From positions 20,784,129 to 20,848,128 of the forward strand of contig JABAKD010000002.1 in the NCBI GenBank assembly GCA_012845835.1: a stretch of 64,000 bases of DNA, read 5' to 3'. Source of the stretch: Undaria pinnatifida (Eukaryota > Sar > Phaeophyceae > Laminariales > Alariaceae). Each line of letters starts with the position of its first letter. The stretch's first letter is position 1. The notes below the pieces were generated by a model, which searched no databases, had not been told where the DNA came from, and saw only the letters and a list, made by a program, of their open reading frames with translations. Position numbers and translations under genes: made by a program. Below, in pieces: positions 13,401 through 24,700 of this stretch.

Positions 13401-16400
13401 ACCGAGGCCTGGTGGGCTTGTTTTTAATTCGGCGCGTTTCTCTCCAGTAGAACAGACAGTAACAAACTCTGCCGGCGCCCGGCACGCACGACCGCATCTC
13501 ACGAAAATCACACGCACCAGTTGGAGGGAAAAATAAGAGCGAAAGGGAGGGATCTATGAATCATAGCGTCTCCCAAAAATAACACCACATGTTGATGAAG
13601 AAAAGGAGAGACATGGACGGATCAATTTGCAGTCTCCACTTAAAAGGAGAGATCTACCTTCAGCCCCCACCTACAGCAGTAGTTGCTATTTACCGCTCGC
13701 AAACCTGGTATACAGGTAGTTTTTCGTGCTGCTGTATCACCAAAGGTCACGTACGCGGCTATGATACTCCTTTAAACCACAAGAAGAAGCAACAACAACA
13801 GCAGCAGCAGATTCAACGCCGGATGTGCCGTTGGCAGCGCGCAAAATCATCAAACGCATTTGACAAAAGGACGGACAACCTCTGGGTGTATTTCACTGAC
13901 TGCACGCCGCTGATCAGGGCATCATAGCTTTACGGCAGCCTACAATCAATCGTGCAGCCAACGGAGACGCTGCTGCACAACTAATATGAGAGACGACTAA
14001 ATCTCGACCGATTTCGATTTCGGTTCCGTCCAGTATCTCAGGCCATTTCTTATACAGTCGGATTTGCCAGTTGAAAACAGCCGTTTTCGACTTGAGCCCA
14101 AATCGGGCTTTCTTACGCAGTCGAAAAAGGGCTTTTTCGACTCAATTTTTTTCGACTGAGTTTTCCGACTGAGGGTCAACCGAAAAACTTGACTTTTTCG
14201 ACTGGATCTGTCGGTCAAAAAACTCAGTCGAAAATTTTTACATCTGTTTTTCTAAACCATCGCATCGCTCACCCCACCACAAAACACACACCCACACGCC
14301 CACACACCCATACCAAGTACCACACAGCAGTATCATACAACAGCGCCGACGCTGCCTTGGCCATCACTGCTGTTGCTTCTCGCCACAAGTCAGTGCGGCA
14401 CACTCCTACTAATATTCATAGCTCCGCTCGCCAGCAGCGTGTATCACACGACAGCAGTAGCGCGCGTTATCGATGCCATTTTGCCAACAACGGCTACGCC
14501 TGCTGTAGCTTTGGCGGCTCTCGGCTGAGTGCAACGCCACGAACGTAGCTTTGGCGGCTTTCGGCTTAGCCCAACGCCGCCAACCCGCTTGGACGAAGGT
14601 TCGTCGCGCGTGAAGCACGCGTTGCTCGCTAAGAACGCGCGAAGCACAGAGCTGCCAACCGATTTTCGACTGCCATACAGCAGTACTCCCTCGCACCAAC
14701 CGCCTCTAAGAGCACAAAAACTATAAAATGGACTCGACTGACGATGAGAAGAACGACAGAAGAATCCAGTCGAAAAAAAGTCCAGTCGAAGAGGGCCGTT
14801 TTCGACTGGCGGAATCCGACTGTATAAGAAATGGCCTCAAAGGCCGTCACGCCAGTAAGTATCAAGTGTATTGCCAGTTTAATGCCAGCATACTGGCAGT
14901 ATACTACTGCCAGTACCCCCAGCACCCCGCCACCCCCGCCACCCTACCCTCTGGTAAATATCATGCTTAGTGCTGTAGTACGCCCAAGTACCTCACGAGC
15001 CGCCTCTAAGAGCACAAAAACTATAAAATGGACTCGACTGACGATGAGAAGAACGACAGAAGAATCCAGTCGAAAAAAAGTCCAGTCGAAGAGGGCCGTT
15101 TTCGACTGGCGGAATCCGACTGTATAAGAAATGGCCTCAAAGGCCGTCACGCCAGTAAGTATCAAGTGTATTGCCAGTTTAATGCCAGCATACTGGCAGT
15201 ATACTACTGCCAGTACCCCCAGCACCCCGCCACCCCCGCCACCCTACCCTCTGGTAAATATCATGCTTAGTGCTGTAGTACGCCCAAGTACCTCACGAGC
15301 GTAATGTCGCCAGATAACTGAAAGCGGTCCAGAATCTCACAGGAGGTCAGTAAACGGTAAATGGACTCGTATGCCCAAAGTACTGCTGCTGTACTGGCAC
15401 TGGTACGTTTTGTAAAGTAGGTATTCGTTTTGCTCTACTACTTGCTGTGCCGCCCGCGACAACCATTGCAACTTGCACATTCGCAGCGCTCGAAGCAGCG
15501 ACCCTGTCAACGCATTTTCGACGCTCTCTCGGACGCTGCGGCACCACGTACGCAGAGTTATAAACTGTAAACTGTAAACCGTACACTGACCGGTAGGGCC
15601 GAGAGTTGGCTGGACTTCATGGCTAGTTTTAACTAGTAATAATAGTTGCGGGTGACAAAGTAAGGCAACATATTGACTTTCTCTGGGCTTCACTACAATT
15701 CGAGCTACACACGCGCCAGCTAAATATGGTACAAGTATACAGAACGCCGCAAATTACGAGCCACGAGCCGCCCAGAAGTAGGCCAGGCACGAGCCGCTCA
15801 GAAGCGGGCCATGTAAAAAAACAGAGCCCATTTACAGCACTGCCTTTATGGTAGCTTGTGGTCAACTAATAACTAGTTGGTGACTTCTAGTCAGCCAACT
15901 CACGGCCATACATAATAGTAGACTAGTATAACCCGATACTGGCACACGGGCAGACTAGAGCATACAACACAGGATACAGGGAGCGAACACCATTATTAAT
16001 AGTAAGAAAATAGTAAAGGAGACTATTAGTAGTATAACCTGGTACTGGTTCGTACCCAGGGAGACTATTAATAGAGCATACCAAACAGGACACAGGGAGC
16101 AAACACCATCATTAATAGTAAGCAAAGAAGACTGCTGATCTGTGTTCACAGGTATACAAGCAGTCATAACACCAAGGTACAGGCACCAGGTAATCCTGAG
16201 GTAAACTGGATTCAACGAGTAAACTGGTTGTATAAACTGAAAAGTGAAGACCTTTTGGGTGGCGGAATTTCATTGCTGATTGAGCATACCAGGGTTTTTC
16301 ATACCCGCGAGGTGAAGATGACGTCCTTGAGCTTGATGTTCATCCAACTGTCGCAGTTGTCGAGGCGACCATTGTAGGTGTCGCCGTTCTTAAGCTCCAC

Positions 16401-18546
16401 CAGCATGGGCTGGCCTTGCGCCGTCTTCAGCAGCGAGAGAGGAAGCTGGCGGCGGGGGTGGGGTAGGGCGGGGTCCGGTGGAGTGGGGCATGTGTGTTTT
16501 TTCACATTAAAATGATATTTCCATCAATCTGCAGCTAGCACAGTCAGTGTCCGTGCTGATGCCTCATTCGTAGAGAGACGAGCTCTGTAGTGACAAACTA
16601 CGAGAGAAACAATGCACAAACCAAATACAGTGGCAAAGATAACGAGCACGGGGGCAAAAAACAAAAACATGCAAGCCAGCACATGAAAATAAAAAAATAA
16701 AAAGACGAATAAAAAACTCAAAACAAAAAGGAAAAAACAATTGTGGAAAGAGGTACAGTATCATAAAACAGGACGGCACGAGAAAATGGAAACACAAGGC
16801 GTCACAGACAAGCCAGCAACTAATGGTAGGTTATCCTCGAGCTTGGTACAGGCCAGGTTCGTGAGTTCGAATCCCCCCGAGTGCATGCTCGTATAAATTC
16901 GTGGGGACTTTTTCTTGCGCACAGATTGACTTGCGGAAAGCGCGAGAGCGTGAGCTAGCAACACTCGATGAAAAATCGACGAGCAGTGGGATTGCTGAAC
17001 CCTATGCGCGATAAAAATTAAAGGCGAGAACCGGGGGGAAGAAGGGACGACGCCTGTGACCACGGCTTGTCCAGAGGCTGGAAAGTAGAAGTGTGCGAAA
17101 CAAATAAATAAATAAAAATATCAACACAGCAAAGTGACGCCACCCGACCAACATCTGGGCTATACTTGTAGCATATTGGGTATAGAATGACCCTACTGCT
17201 GTCGCAGTAGGAGCATTGCCGCATGGTCTACGTATGATTTTTTTTTTTTTTTCACACTTCTACTTCCCAGCTTCTGGACAAGCCATGGTCACAGGTGTCG
17301 TCCCTTCTTCCCCCCGGTTCTTGCCTTCGATTTCATCGCGCATAGGGTTCAGCGATCCACTGCTCGTCGATTTTTCATCGAATGCTGCTAACTCACGCTC
17401 TCGCGCTTTCCGCTAGTCAATTTGTGCACAAGAAAAACTCAACGAATTCATACGAGGAGGATGCAGTCGGGGGGACTCGAACACAACCCGAAACTGACCT
17501 CTACCAGGCTCGAGGATAACCTGATATGCCACCGGGGCGATATCACCTGCGTACTGCTGTTTACCGTCGACAGCAATGGTGCCAATACCATCATCTTCGC
17601 CCCCACACCCAATACAGAACGAAGGCCAATAGCTCTCACGTAAGGAACAAAGCAAGCAAACGCGCAGCAGAGCAGATGACGCCACCAACCCGGCAGCCCG
17701 CGTCTGGGGCAGCACCCAAACTGGGTTCCGAATGCAACTACTAGAGGGTTAGGAGCATTGCTGTCTGATTGCGAGCAAAGGTTAACTGCTGTAGTTATTG
17801 TAGGGCCTACCGAGGTAGGGCTAAGTAGGAGATCGCCGGCGCTGCTGCATCAAATTCGTGGGTCAGCATGTCGGCATGCGGCTGCTGTCGTGTTGTGTTT
17901 GTGGTGTATTCTTGGTTGTCCGAGGGCAAGACGAGGGCATGATATGACAGGTTGGACCGAGTTGGGGTTACTCTTCTTGCTGGCGGCAACCAAGAACATC
18001 TGTCGCAGGAAAACAACGGGTACATACGAAGCTAGTTCTATGGTCGCTAGCCTGAGTAGCCTGAGTACGAGTACCTGCACCGCAAATCGCTTCGGTCATT
18101 TGTACCAGAAATAGAGTGCCGTGTACCCGTACCAGGCGTGATCTACTAGGCACGACTGAGTGAGATGCAGGTATGAAGAGGGGGTTTGTTGGTCGAAACG
18201 ACATCAAAATTCCAGATACCTCGCTGCATATGGGGGACGGCATGCCGCCCCGTCTCGTACGGGGGAAGGGATACAATTCGCGCACGAGTGATGCATGGTG
18301 TGCGGAAACTATGATCCCCGCAGCGACTTCGGTACAAATTGTCCCCGGCCGCAAACAGATGGATCCTTCCAAAGGGTTCATCGCAGAGCAACGCTATCGC
18401 AGTGAACCATTTTTGAAAAGGAGCAAGCTCTACGAAAGATGTGCTAGTTCCGCGAGTATCGGGGATTCGAAGTTAAAATCTCGTGGAGTTCGAGCGCAGA
18501 GAAATATGCAAGGATAGAAGGCATCATGCAGCGGGCATCTCACCAT
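7483..18546 (-). CDS. LSM4: U6 snRNA-associated Sm-like protein LSm4
   Basis: LSm4 is a subunit of the LSm2-8 ring on U6 snRNA (splicing) and the LSm1-7 ring (mRNA decapping). Exons on the minus strand are 18546-18544 (ATG only, inferred), 16445-16305, 8598-8481 and 7931-7483, in consistent phases, giving about 236 residues. Exon 2 encodes the Sm1 motif ([36 protein letters not shown]). Exon 3 encodes Sm2 ([19 protein letters not shown]). Exon 4 is an Arg/Gly-rich tail ([11 protein letters not shown]), as usual for LSm4. The known family starts MLPLSLLK, so the ATG must come from an upstream exon; ATG|GTGAGA at 18546 fits best, and ATG|GTATTG near 17585 is an alternative. A canonical GTGAGG donor at 7712 inside exon 4 means the last ~75 residues may be spliced differently. 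Introns of 2.1 and 7.7 kb are full of repeats. Confidence 0.85.
7978..8125. repeat. G-rich minisatellite, 14-bp unit
   Basis: Seven or so copies of GGGTGGGGTTGAGT and shorter variants lie in the LSM4 intron just upstream of the RG-tail exon on the minus strand. The G-runs are regularly spaced and could form quadruplexes on the plus strand. Confidence 0.85.
11110..11275 (+). mobile_element. SINE-like element with C-rich tail, 5'-truncated copy
   Basis: This copy shares the core (CACCTCACGGCGCTTCGCGC, then a GAAAACCCGAC segment and CTCCGTCCCG) with copies at 27770, 30690 and 31885. It ends GAGTAC followed by a C-rich run. It lacks the first ~50 bp seen in the others. No protein coding is seen. 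Confidence 0.7.
11606..13120. repeat. Pair of ~85-bp direct repeats 1.43 kb apart
   Basis: Sequences at about 11606-11690 and 13037-13120 match closely (GCAAAGATGA, TTTCGACGAAAT, CGATCTCACAGCTGGAGTGT, then T-rich). They flank AT-richer DNA rich in CCTGGTAC motifs with no coding potential. The layout resembles a terminal-repeat non-autonomous element, but no primer-binding site was identified. Confidence 0.45.
12158..12243. repeat. Tandem hairpin repeat, ~27-bp unit
   Basis: Three units of GCTGCTGTAAGGACAGCAGC separated by short linkers, plus a partial fourth. Each unit is self-complementary (GCTGCTGT / ACAGCAGC around AAGG), so the array is a row of short hairpins. Confidence 0.85.
14030..14845. 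mobile_element. Inverted-repeat element with TTTTCGACTGG motifs
   Basis: About 14037-14218 is an imperfect inverted copy of about 14750-14845. Both contain GCCATTTCTTATACAGTCGG or its complement and several (A)TTTTCGACTGG blocks. No transposase is visible, so this is probably a non-autonomous DNA transposon. Its right arm lies in the 300-bp duplication that follows. Confidence 0.5.
14701..15300. repeat. Perfect 300-bp tandem duplication
   Basis: Positions 14701-15000 and 15001-15300 are identical base for base, including the MITE-like arm and a CAGTATACTACTGCCAG segment. The identity implies a very recent duplication or an assembly duplication. Confidence 0.98.
16826..17524. mobile_element. 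Inverted pair of tRNA-derived SINE-like units
   Basis: About 16826-17102 (plus) and 17249-17524 (minus) are inverted copies around a ~145-bp spacer. Each begins GGTTATCCTCGAGC, has an A-box-like TGGTASAGG and a B-box (AGTTCGAATCC / GTTCGAGTCC), and ends in a shared body. The pair lies in LSM4 intron 1 and could fold as a long hairpin in the pre-mRNA. Confidence 0.65.
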
Positions 18547-18786
18547 GTTGTATGCAGCCGAAGAGCCAGCGTGGTGTGTGTGGGTCGATCTCCAGTGTTC
18601 GCTTTGCGCACCAATCCACACCGCACAGCGGGGTTACGTATAGGAGAATCGGAGGCGTTCTATAAAAGGGCTGGAATCGCCTGTCCGCTCACAGCTCACA
18701 GCAGGCAGCAAGGTTCAGCCGCAGCCACAGCAGGAAGTGGCCGTAGGAGATACTAGCAAGAGCTGGTATCTACTGAAAGGGGTATC
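18547..18786. promoter_or_regulatory. Possible divergent promoter (LSM4 / 18787 ORF)
   Basis: The inferred LSM4 ATG on the minus strand and the plus-strand ATG at 18787 lie 240 bp apart, head to head. A TATAAAAG box at 18661-18668 lies 119 bp upstream of the plus-strand ATG. Both assignments of first exon are inferences. Confidence 0.4.
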
Positions 18787-19044
18787 ATGAGGTCCAATAC
18801 GGGGCGACGGCCTCGGGGAGCCTCGAAGGTTAACAAGCCCAAGCATCCGTGGCTCGTCTTCTGCTTCTTTGGGGTGGGTTTATTGATCGTGTCGTCGTTG
18901 TTTTCGTTGGGACCTCAAGACATGACCTCGAGTAGCATTTGCTCCGACGCCGATCCGAACTCTTGGTACCGCTTATCGCTACCCAGCGCAACACTAATGT
19001 TGCGCGGCACATCATCAGCCAGAGTCCGTCATCATCGGCAGTAA
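18787..19044 (+). CDS. Putative first exon, type II signal-anchor protein
   Basis: The ORF opens with a basic segment (MRSNTGRRPRGASKVNKPK) followed by one hydrophobic stretch (WLVFCFFGVGLLIVSSLFSL, about residues 23-42). This is the layout of a Golgi type II membrane protein. A TATA-like box lies upstream. The ORF runs to 19044, but the tail looks non-coding and an intron probably starts earlier; a GTACCG donor lies near 18965. It could be the first exon of the GT60 transferase gene downstream, which would need an intron of about 9.6 kb or unseen middle exons, because this donor (phase 2) does not match the phase-0 acceptor at 28572. It may equally be a separate short gene. Confidence 0.4.
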   Translation: MRSNTGRRPRGASKVNKPKHPWLVFCFFGVGLLIVSSLFSLGPQDMTSSSICSDADPNSWYRLSLPSATLMLRGTSSARVRHHRQ

Positions 19045-19689
19045 TTTGTACGCAGAGTGCCAGCAATTCTGTCGGCGGAGCTTCTTGTTTTTTTGTTTTT
19101 TTTGTCTACCAAACAAAGGTACCTACGAGTACAGAGTACGCCCAAACGTACAGATTGTTCTGAATCTTTTGTACCGGGAGCAGTATAGGGGCAAGTGTAC
19201 TCGTATTATCCGAGAGCTCCACGTTTTACGATACTGGTAGATACTAGCTACGAGCGTACCGTACGTAGGATAAGCAAGGATGCACGGCGTTGTGGGGTGC
19301 AAGGTGGTAGCTACGACTAGACTATACTATTGATACATTAGTGCACAGGTACTCGTATTATATCTATAGCAGCTTGTCATACACCCGTACCACGAGTACG
19401 TCGAGCTCTCAAGACGATTTGGGGTGAAATTCCCCCGGCTTGGCCCCGACGAAGTCGCTCGTCGACGATGAACTCTCGAGGTCACGTCCCAAGTCCCAAC
19501 TCATCCTCGTGCAGCCACAATGCGAGCATGTGCTGAGGTCCCCGCTCACGTCCAACGGGCAGAGTTACGAAAGAGTTGGCGGGGCCAATGCCGTAAGCCT
19601 ACCCCCAGCCCCAGCCCCCGGAAATCGTCGTATTAATAGTATCTGAGAATCTCTCGTCATCTCTGACCTCTGATTTGCTACGATCGTAT

Positions 19690-19935
19690 ACTATAAGGGT
19701 CGTTCCTAACGAACGCAAAAATATCACGAACATCCTGACAAAATGTTACGATTCCTGACAATTTAATACTGAAATATCAGGTTTTCAGAGATCCTGACAT
19801 CAATCGTTATGGAAAATGGCAAAACAATTGCAAAAGTCCGAATTCCTGATAAATATCACGTTTCGCGAAAATGTCACGTCATTTTCTCACGATTCCTGAC
19901 AGTTTTTGTGTTGACTAGGAAGGGCCCTATTACTG
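19690..19935. mobile_element. Short MITE with imperfect terminal inverted repeats
   Basis: The left end reads ATAAGGGTCGTTCCTAACGA. The right end, complemented, reads AATAGGGCCCTTCCTAGTCA. The interior is AT-rich with many ATCACG and TCCTGACA motifs. No coding sequence is present. Confidence 0.5.
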
Positions 19936-20279
19936 CTGTTAGGCCAATTCTTATAATTGCTCATCGAAATCGAAAATGAGATGATTTTCGTTTTTCGGAT
20001 CGCAGAACCAGACGGGCAGCACGGACCGATAAAAGTACCGGTACCAATTCGATGCGGCTGGCGTAAGGTTTCCCTGGCTGCTGGCGGGCCTGATGTTGGA
20101 CCTTTCGTTTCTTCTTGGGCTATAGTCTGCAAATGTGTCATCAGCTGCTCCCAAACGTTATTTTCCCAGCAACCGCTGCTGCTTACAACGTCAGCAGATT
20201 CGTGTCGTACTTGGTATTAATTTTTCACAGCTATACCACAGCGCCGTCGCCGAAGTTTCCAACGCCGGCCCTCCCGCGC

Positions 20280-20297
20280 CGCCGCCGCAGCGCCAGC

Positions 20298-20335
<38 letters not shown>

Positions 20336-21100
20336 ACTACTGCGTGCCCTGGTATGATTCTAAAAATATAATATCAGCTGCCTGTGGTCATGACCTCGCC
20401 TGGTCAGTGCCAGTCAGTGCTGTGTGTGCTCCTCCTCCTGCCGGATAGCCGCTGCTGCAGACACTGCTGCTGCTGGGCCGCAAGTCCTTGCTGGGCTATC
20501 GCCCGCCTCTGCGCCCGCCGCCGCCGGCGCTGCTGCTGCTGTGTGTTGCTGCTGCTGGCGCTGCTCTCACTCTCTTGTGTGCATGTTCCTAAAGTGTGCT
20601 CTGTTTGTTATGCTGATCTATGCCGTGCGTGGATTTTTCACAACTCTCATGTTTCCCATTCTGAGCCCTATAGGTTTCTTTGCGTGCCATAGCTGTGTAG
20701 AGTGCCAGATGACTCTGTGGATCTGTGCAGTTTTTAGCATTTTTTCCGCCTTTTTGTGTTTTTTTATATATCCATGTACCACGCAGCTTGCAAAGTTGAG
20801 TTGCAATCATTCAATCGGTGGTACTCACAGATGACGTTTTCCGATTTTTTTATAAAATCATGTTTTTTTTTGTGTAGTGTAGCTGCTGTGCTGCTGCTGC
20901 TGCTGCTGCTGCTGCCGCTGGTGTCTCCTGTGAGTACGTTTCTAAAAATCGGCTGTCTGTGGTCTTGAGCTCGCCGAGCCAGTGTGTGTGCCGCCCCCCC
21001 CTGCCAGATGGCTGCTGCTGTAGACACTACTGCTGCCGTGCCGCAATTCCTCGATGGGGCATCGGCGGCCGCCTCTGCCTCCACCGCTGCTGCTGTTATA
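20280..21100 (+). repeat. Duplicated CTG/GCC triplet-rich segment
   Basis: Two diverged copies (about 20285-20530 and 20880-21090) each begin with a (CTG)n run, continue through TTCTAAAAAT, GCTGTCTGTGGTC-like sequence and a second triplet-rich block. Long Cys- or Leu-rich ORFs here reflect the triplets. Confidence 0.6.
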
Positions 21101-21372
21101 TACAAGGTATAATAGATGAAAATCATCAGCCTTGCGTCACCCCGCCTCCGAAGGTTCACGGGCAGAACGGACCGATGACCCCTACCATGTACATGGCGTT
21201 TACGTGGTAGGTCATCTCTTGGAATATACAGCGTATCCGAATTCGAAAATGAGACGGGTGTTCGGGTCGCAGAACCAGACGGGCAGAATCAAATCGACAA
21301 CCCATGTAATAAATCCGAATATATTGCAGATTGTGCTTTCGACAATGCTCTCGTGAAATAATCAACATCGAC

Positions 21373-22805
21373 AATTGCTCGACTACGTACTCGCACATAT
21401 GAGTTCGCCGCACCAGAGCATCTCAGCGCACGCAGATGACACTTTGTAGGTGGGGCGAGGGAAAACTCGCCGTGCGCACATCACACGTGGAGGGTTGTCT
21501 TCTCCCTCGCTCCCGTCGATCTCGTGCATGAACAACGATATGTTGCAGACGTAGGCTGTCCTCGCCCTCGACGACAAAACGAGTAGTGTGCGCTTTGCGT
21601 TTGGCGAATGCTGCAATCGCGACTGCGCGGAGAGTGGCAAGGCTCTTGTAGTCGTCACCATCACTATCCGATCCCATGAGGTCGTGGTGAGGCCCGAGGT
21701 GTGTGCCAGTGGGTAACGGTACACAGCAGCAGCAGCACGAGTACGCCCATTAGACGTGTTGCTTGCTCAGCAGATAGATAAACATCTGATGCGTGTCGTG
21801 TGTCTTGTATTTCTGCTGCTGTTTTCGGCTTGTGACCACGCTTGTTGCCTCCCATGACGTGTGGAAACCGAAACCCGGATGCCATTTTCGGATAGGGTTT
21901 TAACCAAAACAACCCAGTTTCCGGATGGGGGCCGACCCGAAAACGATACCCGATAATATAAGCCTGAAAAAATCACCTTTTTCGGGTCGATGGTATAAGA
22001 TATTCCAACCGGTTTTGATATCCGAAATCGTTAATTTTCGGATCCAGAAACGGTGTTAAAAGATTGGCCTTATCGTGAAACCCGAATTATACAGATTGTA
22101 TTTGGACGGAGTTCTTGCGAAATAGTCAAAACGGCGATTGCTTGGCTATGTACTTGTACGAGTTCACCGCACCAGAGCATCTCAGCGCACACAGATGAAG
22201 CTTTGTAGGTGGGGAGAAGGAAAACACGCCGTGTGCGCTTCAAGCGGGGAGGGTTGTCTTCCTCTCGCTCTCGTCGATCTCGTGCGCCAACAACCACCGC
22301 TGTGGTCGTCCTCGACGACAAGAAGTAAGTGTGATGAACGTTTGTCGAATGCCGCAATCGCGAGGAGAGTGGCAAGGCTCTCGTAGTCGTCACCATCACT
22401 ATCCGATCCGATCGGCTTGTGGTGATGCCCGAGGTGCGTGCTAGTGGGAACACAGCATAAACAGCGCGAAAACACCAATGATATGTTGAGTTACTTGCTC
22501 AGCAGATGCGTCTTCTTGACTCTTCTGCTACTGATGCTTTCTGCTTATTTACGGGCTTGTTGCCTCCCACGACGTATGGAAACCCGTCATGATTCGAATC
22601 CAGACGCCATTTTCGGATGCGATTTTATCCAAAACTGGACTACCATTTCCGGGTGGGGGCCGTCCCTAAACCGATATTCGAAAATGGAAGCCTGAGAAAT
22701 CACCAGTTTGGGGTCTAAAAGAGTTGCAAATCGGTTTGCGATCCGACAACGTTCATTTTCGGATTCAGGAACGGTGTTGTTAGAGATGGCCTTAGTGTTG
22801 AATAT
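21373..22805 (-). mobile_element. Diverged tandem duplication with conserved N-terminal ORF
   Basis: About 21373-22085 and 22125-22805 are diverged direct copies. On the minus strand both encode an ORF beginning GSDSDGDDY(K/E)SLATL followed by an AIAAF segment and FPSPHLQS(V/F)ICVR. After the ORF the frames break, and both copies continue into AT-richer DNA with CATTTTCGGAT motifs. An acidic N-terminus of this sort occurs in some DDE transposases, but I cannot assign a family. Confidence 0.45.
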
Positions 22806-23736
22806 CATATCGAAGGTTTCGATGTATCAAAATATCATCGTATGATATCGAACTGTCGATACCAGCTATCTGGTACAAGTGTGCTACTGTATCGTTGATT
22901 CATTCATTGTTTGGTCTTCCTGGGCATCTCTTCCCTCTCCCCCCCCCCCTTTTTTTTCCTCTTGTTTCTATTTTAATGTCAGTTAAACTTTAGAATTTTA
23001 GTTTAATTTTTGTTTAATTTTAGTTTTAATTTTCTTCCTTTCTTCTTCCTTGCACGTAGTCTGGTGTGCTGACTTTCTTGTTGCTGTTGTTGTTCTCACA
23101 TTAACTCGCATAATCAAGTCCGTGGTCACAGGACAGGCTCCAGTCACTCTGGAGCTGAGGAATACCCCAGGGAAAAACACAAACAAAGCAAAGGTGGTAC
23201 ACGCATATATCACAGCTGACGCAATTCATGCCTCCATCAGAAACATGTAAAAGTAAAATCGGGAGTCAGCCTACGATGTGCCAGGTCCATACTGGTGCAT
23301 ACGTCTCACTACTCGCGCCTGGAAAAACCGACTATACCGATTGCCACCCAAGAAAGACTACCACGTATATATTGCACGTAGAACCTATCCCTACGCATAC
23401 GCACGACAGACGCAAGTCAATTAGAAAAAAAGAAACAAAGAAAAGAAAAGATAAACGAAAGAAAATAAAAGACAAGAAAGCGAAAAAACGAAAAAGGAAA
23501 GGAAAGAAAAGAAAAGACGAGAAAAACAAGAAAATCTAGACAAGACAAGGAAACAAGGAAAGGAAAGAGAAAAACATGTCACACTAGCAGACCCTAGGAA
23601 CTTACTAAAGACGGCATTGGGCTCATGGAGGGTATCAATTGCATCATCAATGGCACTGGGGAGAGAACGCAACATGGCGAAGAAGTCAGGGCGGTCTTAC
23701 GCTATCTTGTGACGGCCATTGAAAGGCCCACAAATT

Positions 23737-24700
23737 TCAAGACGATGATGGCCAGACCCAGACTTGAGTCTCTTGGGCATGACGCCCCCCCTCCCCCCCC
23801 CCCCCCCTTCCCCCCTTCCCCCCTCCCCCCCTCCCCCCCCCCCCCCCTTCCCTCCTTTTCCCCTCCCCCCTCCCCCCTCCCCCCGGCCGCTTGGAGATGC
23901 CGACGGTGGATGGCGCTGCCGCAGTCTTTGCGCGTCGCTCTGCAGCTTTGCGTCTCTCCTTTTCATGCCAATTCCGCGTGAACAACTCGGCTCCCTCCTT
24001 TACTCGTCGAAATCATCTGCCGGCCTTCTGATCAGCCTTTTGCCACCCTTCGAATTTAATTCCAAAGACCGGCATATCCTCCTTTAGATGAGCCATCCAG
24101 TCCTTCTCTTGCCCCCCTGAGTAGCCCTTACCCCCAACAAGCTCCCCAAACATCACCCTCTGTGGCAGACGCTCCTCCCCCATACGGGCTGCAAATCCCG
24201 CAAACAATGTCCTCCGTTTGCGCACGATCACCTCCATACTCTCGCAAGCTGTCTTGGCAAGCGCGTCGACCTACGATAGGGTGTGGTCGTCGCGCTTCCG
24301 TTTCCGCCATCCGAGGCATCGGCGGAGGATGGAGTGGTGAACCCGTCGTAGCCTGTCATAGTCAGGCTTGTTCGGGCTCCACGTCATGCAACCGTAAAGC
24401 AGTGTCTCGACCACTTCAGCTTTCAGCAACCACACCTTCAACCGTAAGCGCACACCCGGGTGATCATAGATTTCCATCATGTACCGCTGGAAGCACGCCC
24501 AGGCCCTCTGAAGACGCCGCGTTATTCCAATGCTAAGGTCTCTGTCTGCGGTGATAGCCCCGCCCGAATACACAAACTCGATTGTTTGTATATCTTGCCG
24601 GCTGCATTGATGGTGAACGACACCTTCCCCCCTTATGTTCCGCCCCCGCATCGCGTTCGGCATTGCATGGCCAAATCACCAGCGTTTGTAAGGTCGATAT
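23737..24700 (-). pseudogene. LINE reverse-transcriptase C-terminal fragment, inactivated
   Basis: One minus-strand frame from 24663 to 23737 encodes a typical post-RT region: LKAEVVETLLYGCMTWSP, then YDRLRRVHHSILRRCLGW, then a C-terminal domain with RKRRTLFAGFAARM and ending ELFTRNWHEKERRKAAERR. The frame is broken by a TAG at about 24271 and a TGA at about 24013 with homologous-looking sequence on both sides. An upstream shift separates INAAGKIYKQ from the EFVYSGGAI segment. The polymerase active-site region is absent. A G/C homopolymer tract follows at 23780-23885. Confidence 0.7.
23778..23885. repeat. Near-pure C/T tract
   Basis: About 105 bases of runs of C broken by single or double T. 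It lies immediately after the 3' end of the LINE fragment (on the minus strand it is a G/A tract). Confidence 0.9.

Noticed and set aside
18173-18517. 114-codon plus-strand ORF
   Set aside because: No domain; it lies antisense within the inferred LSM4 intron 1.
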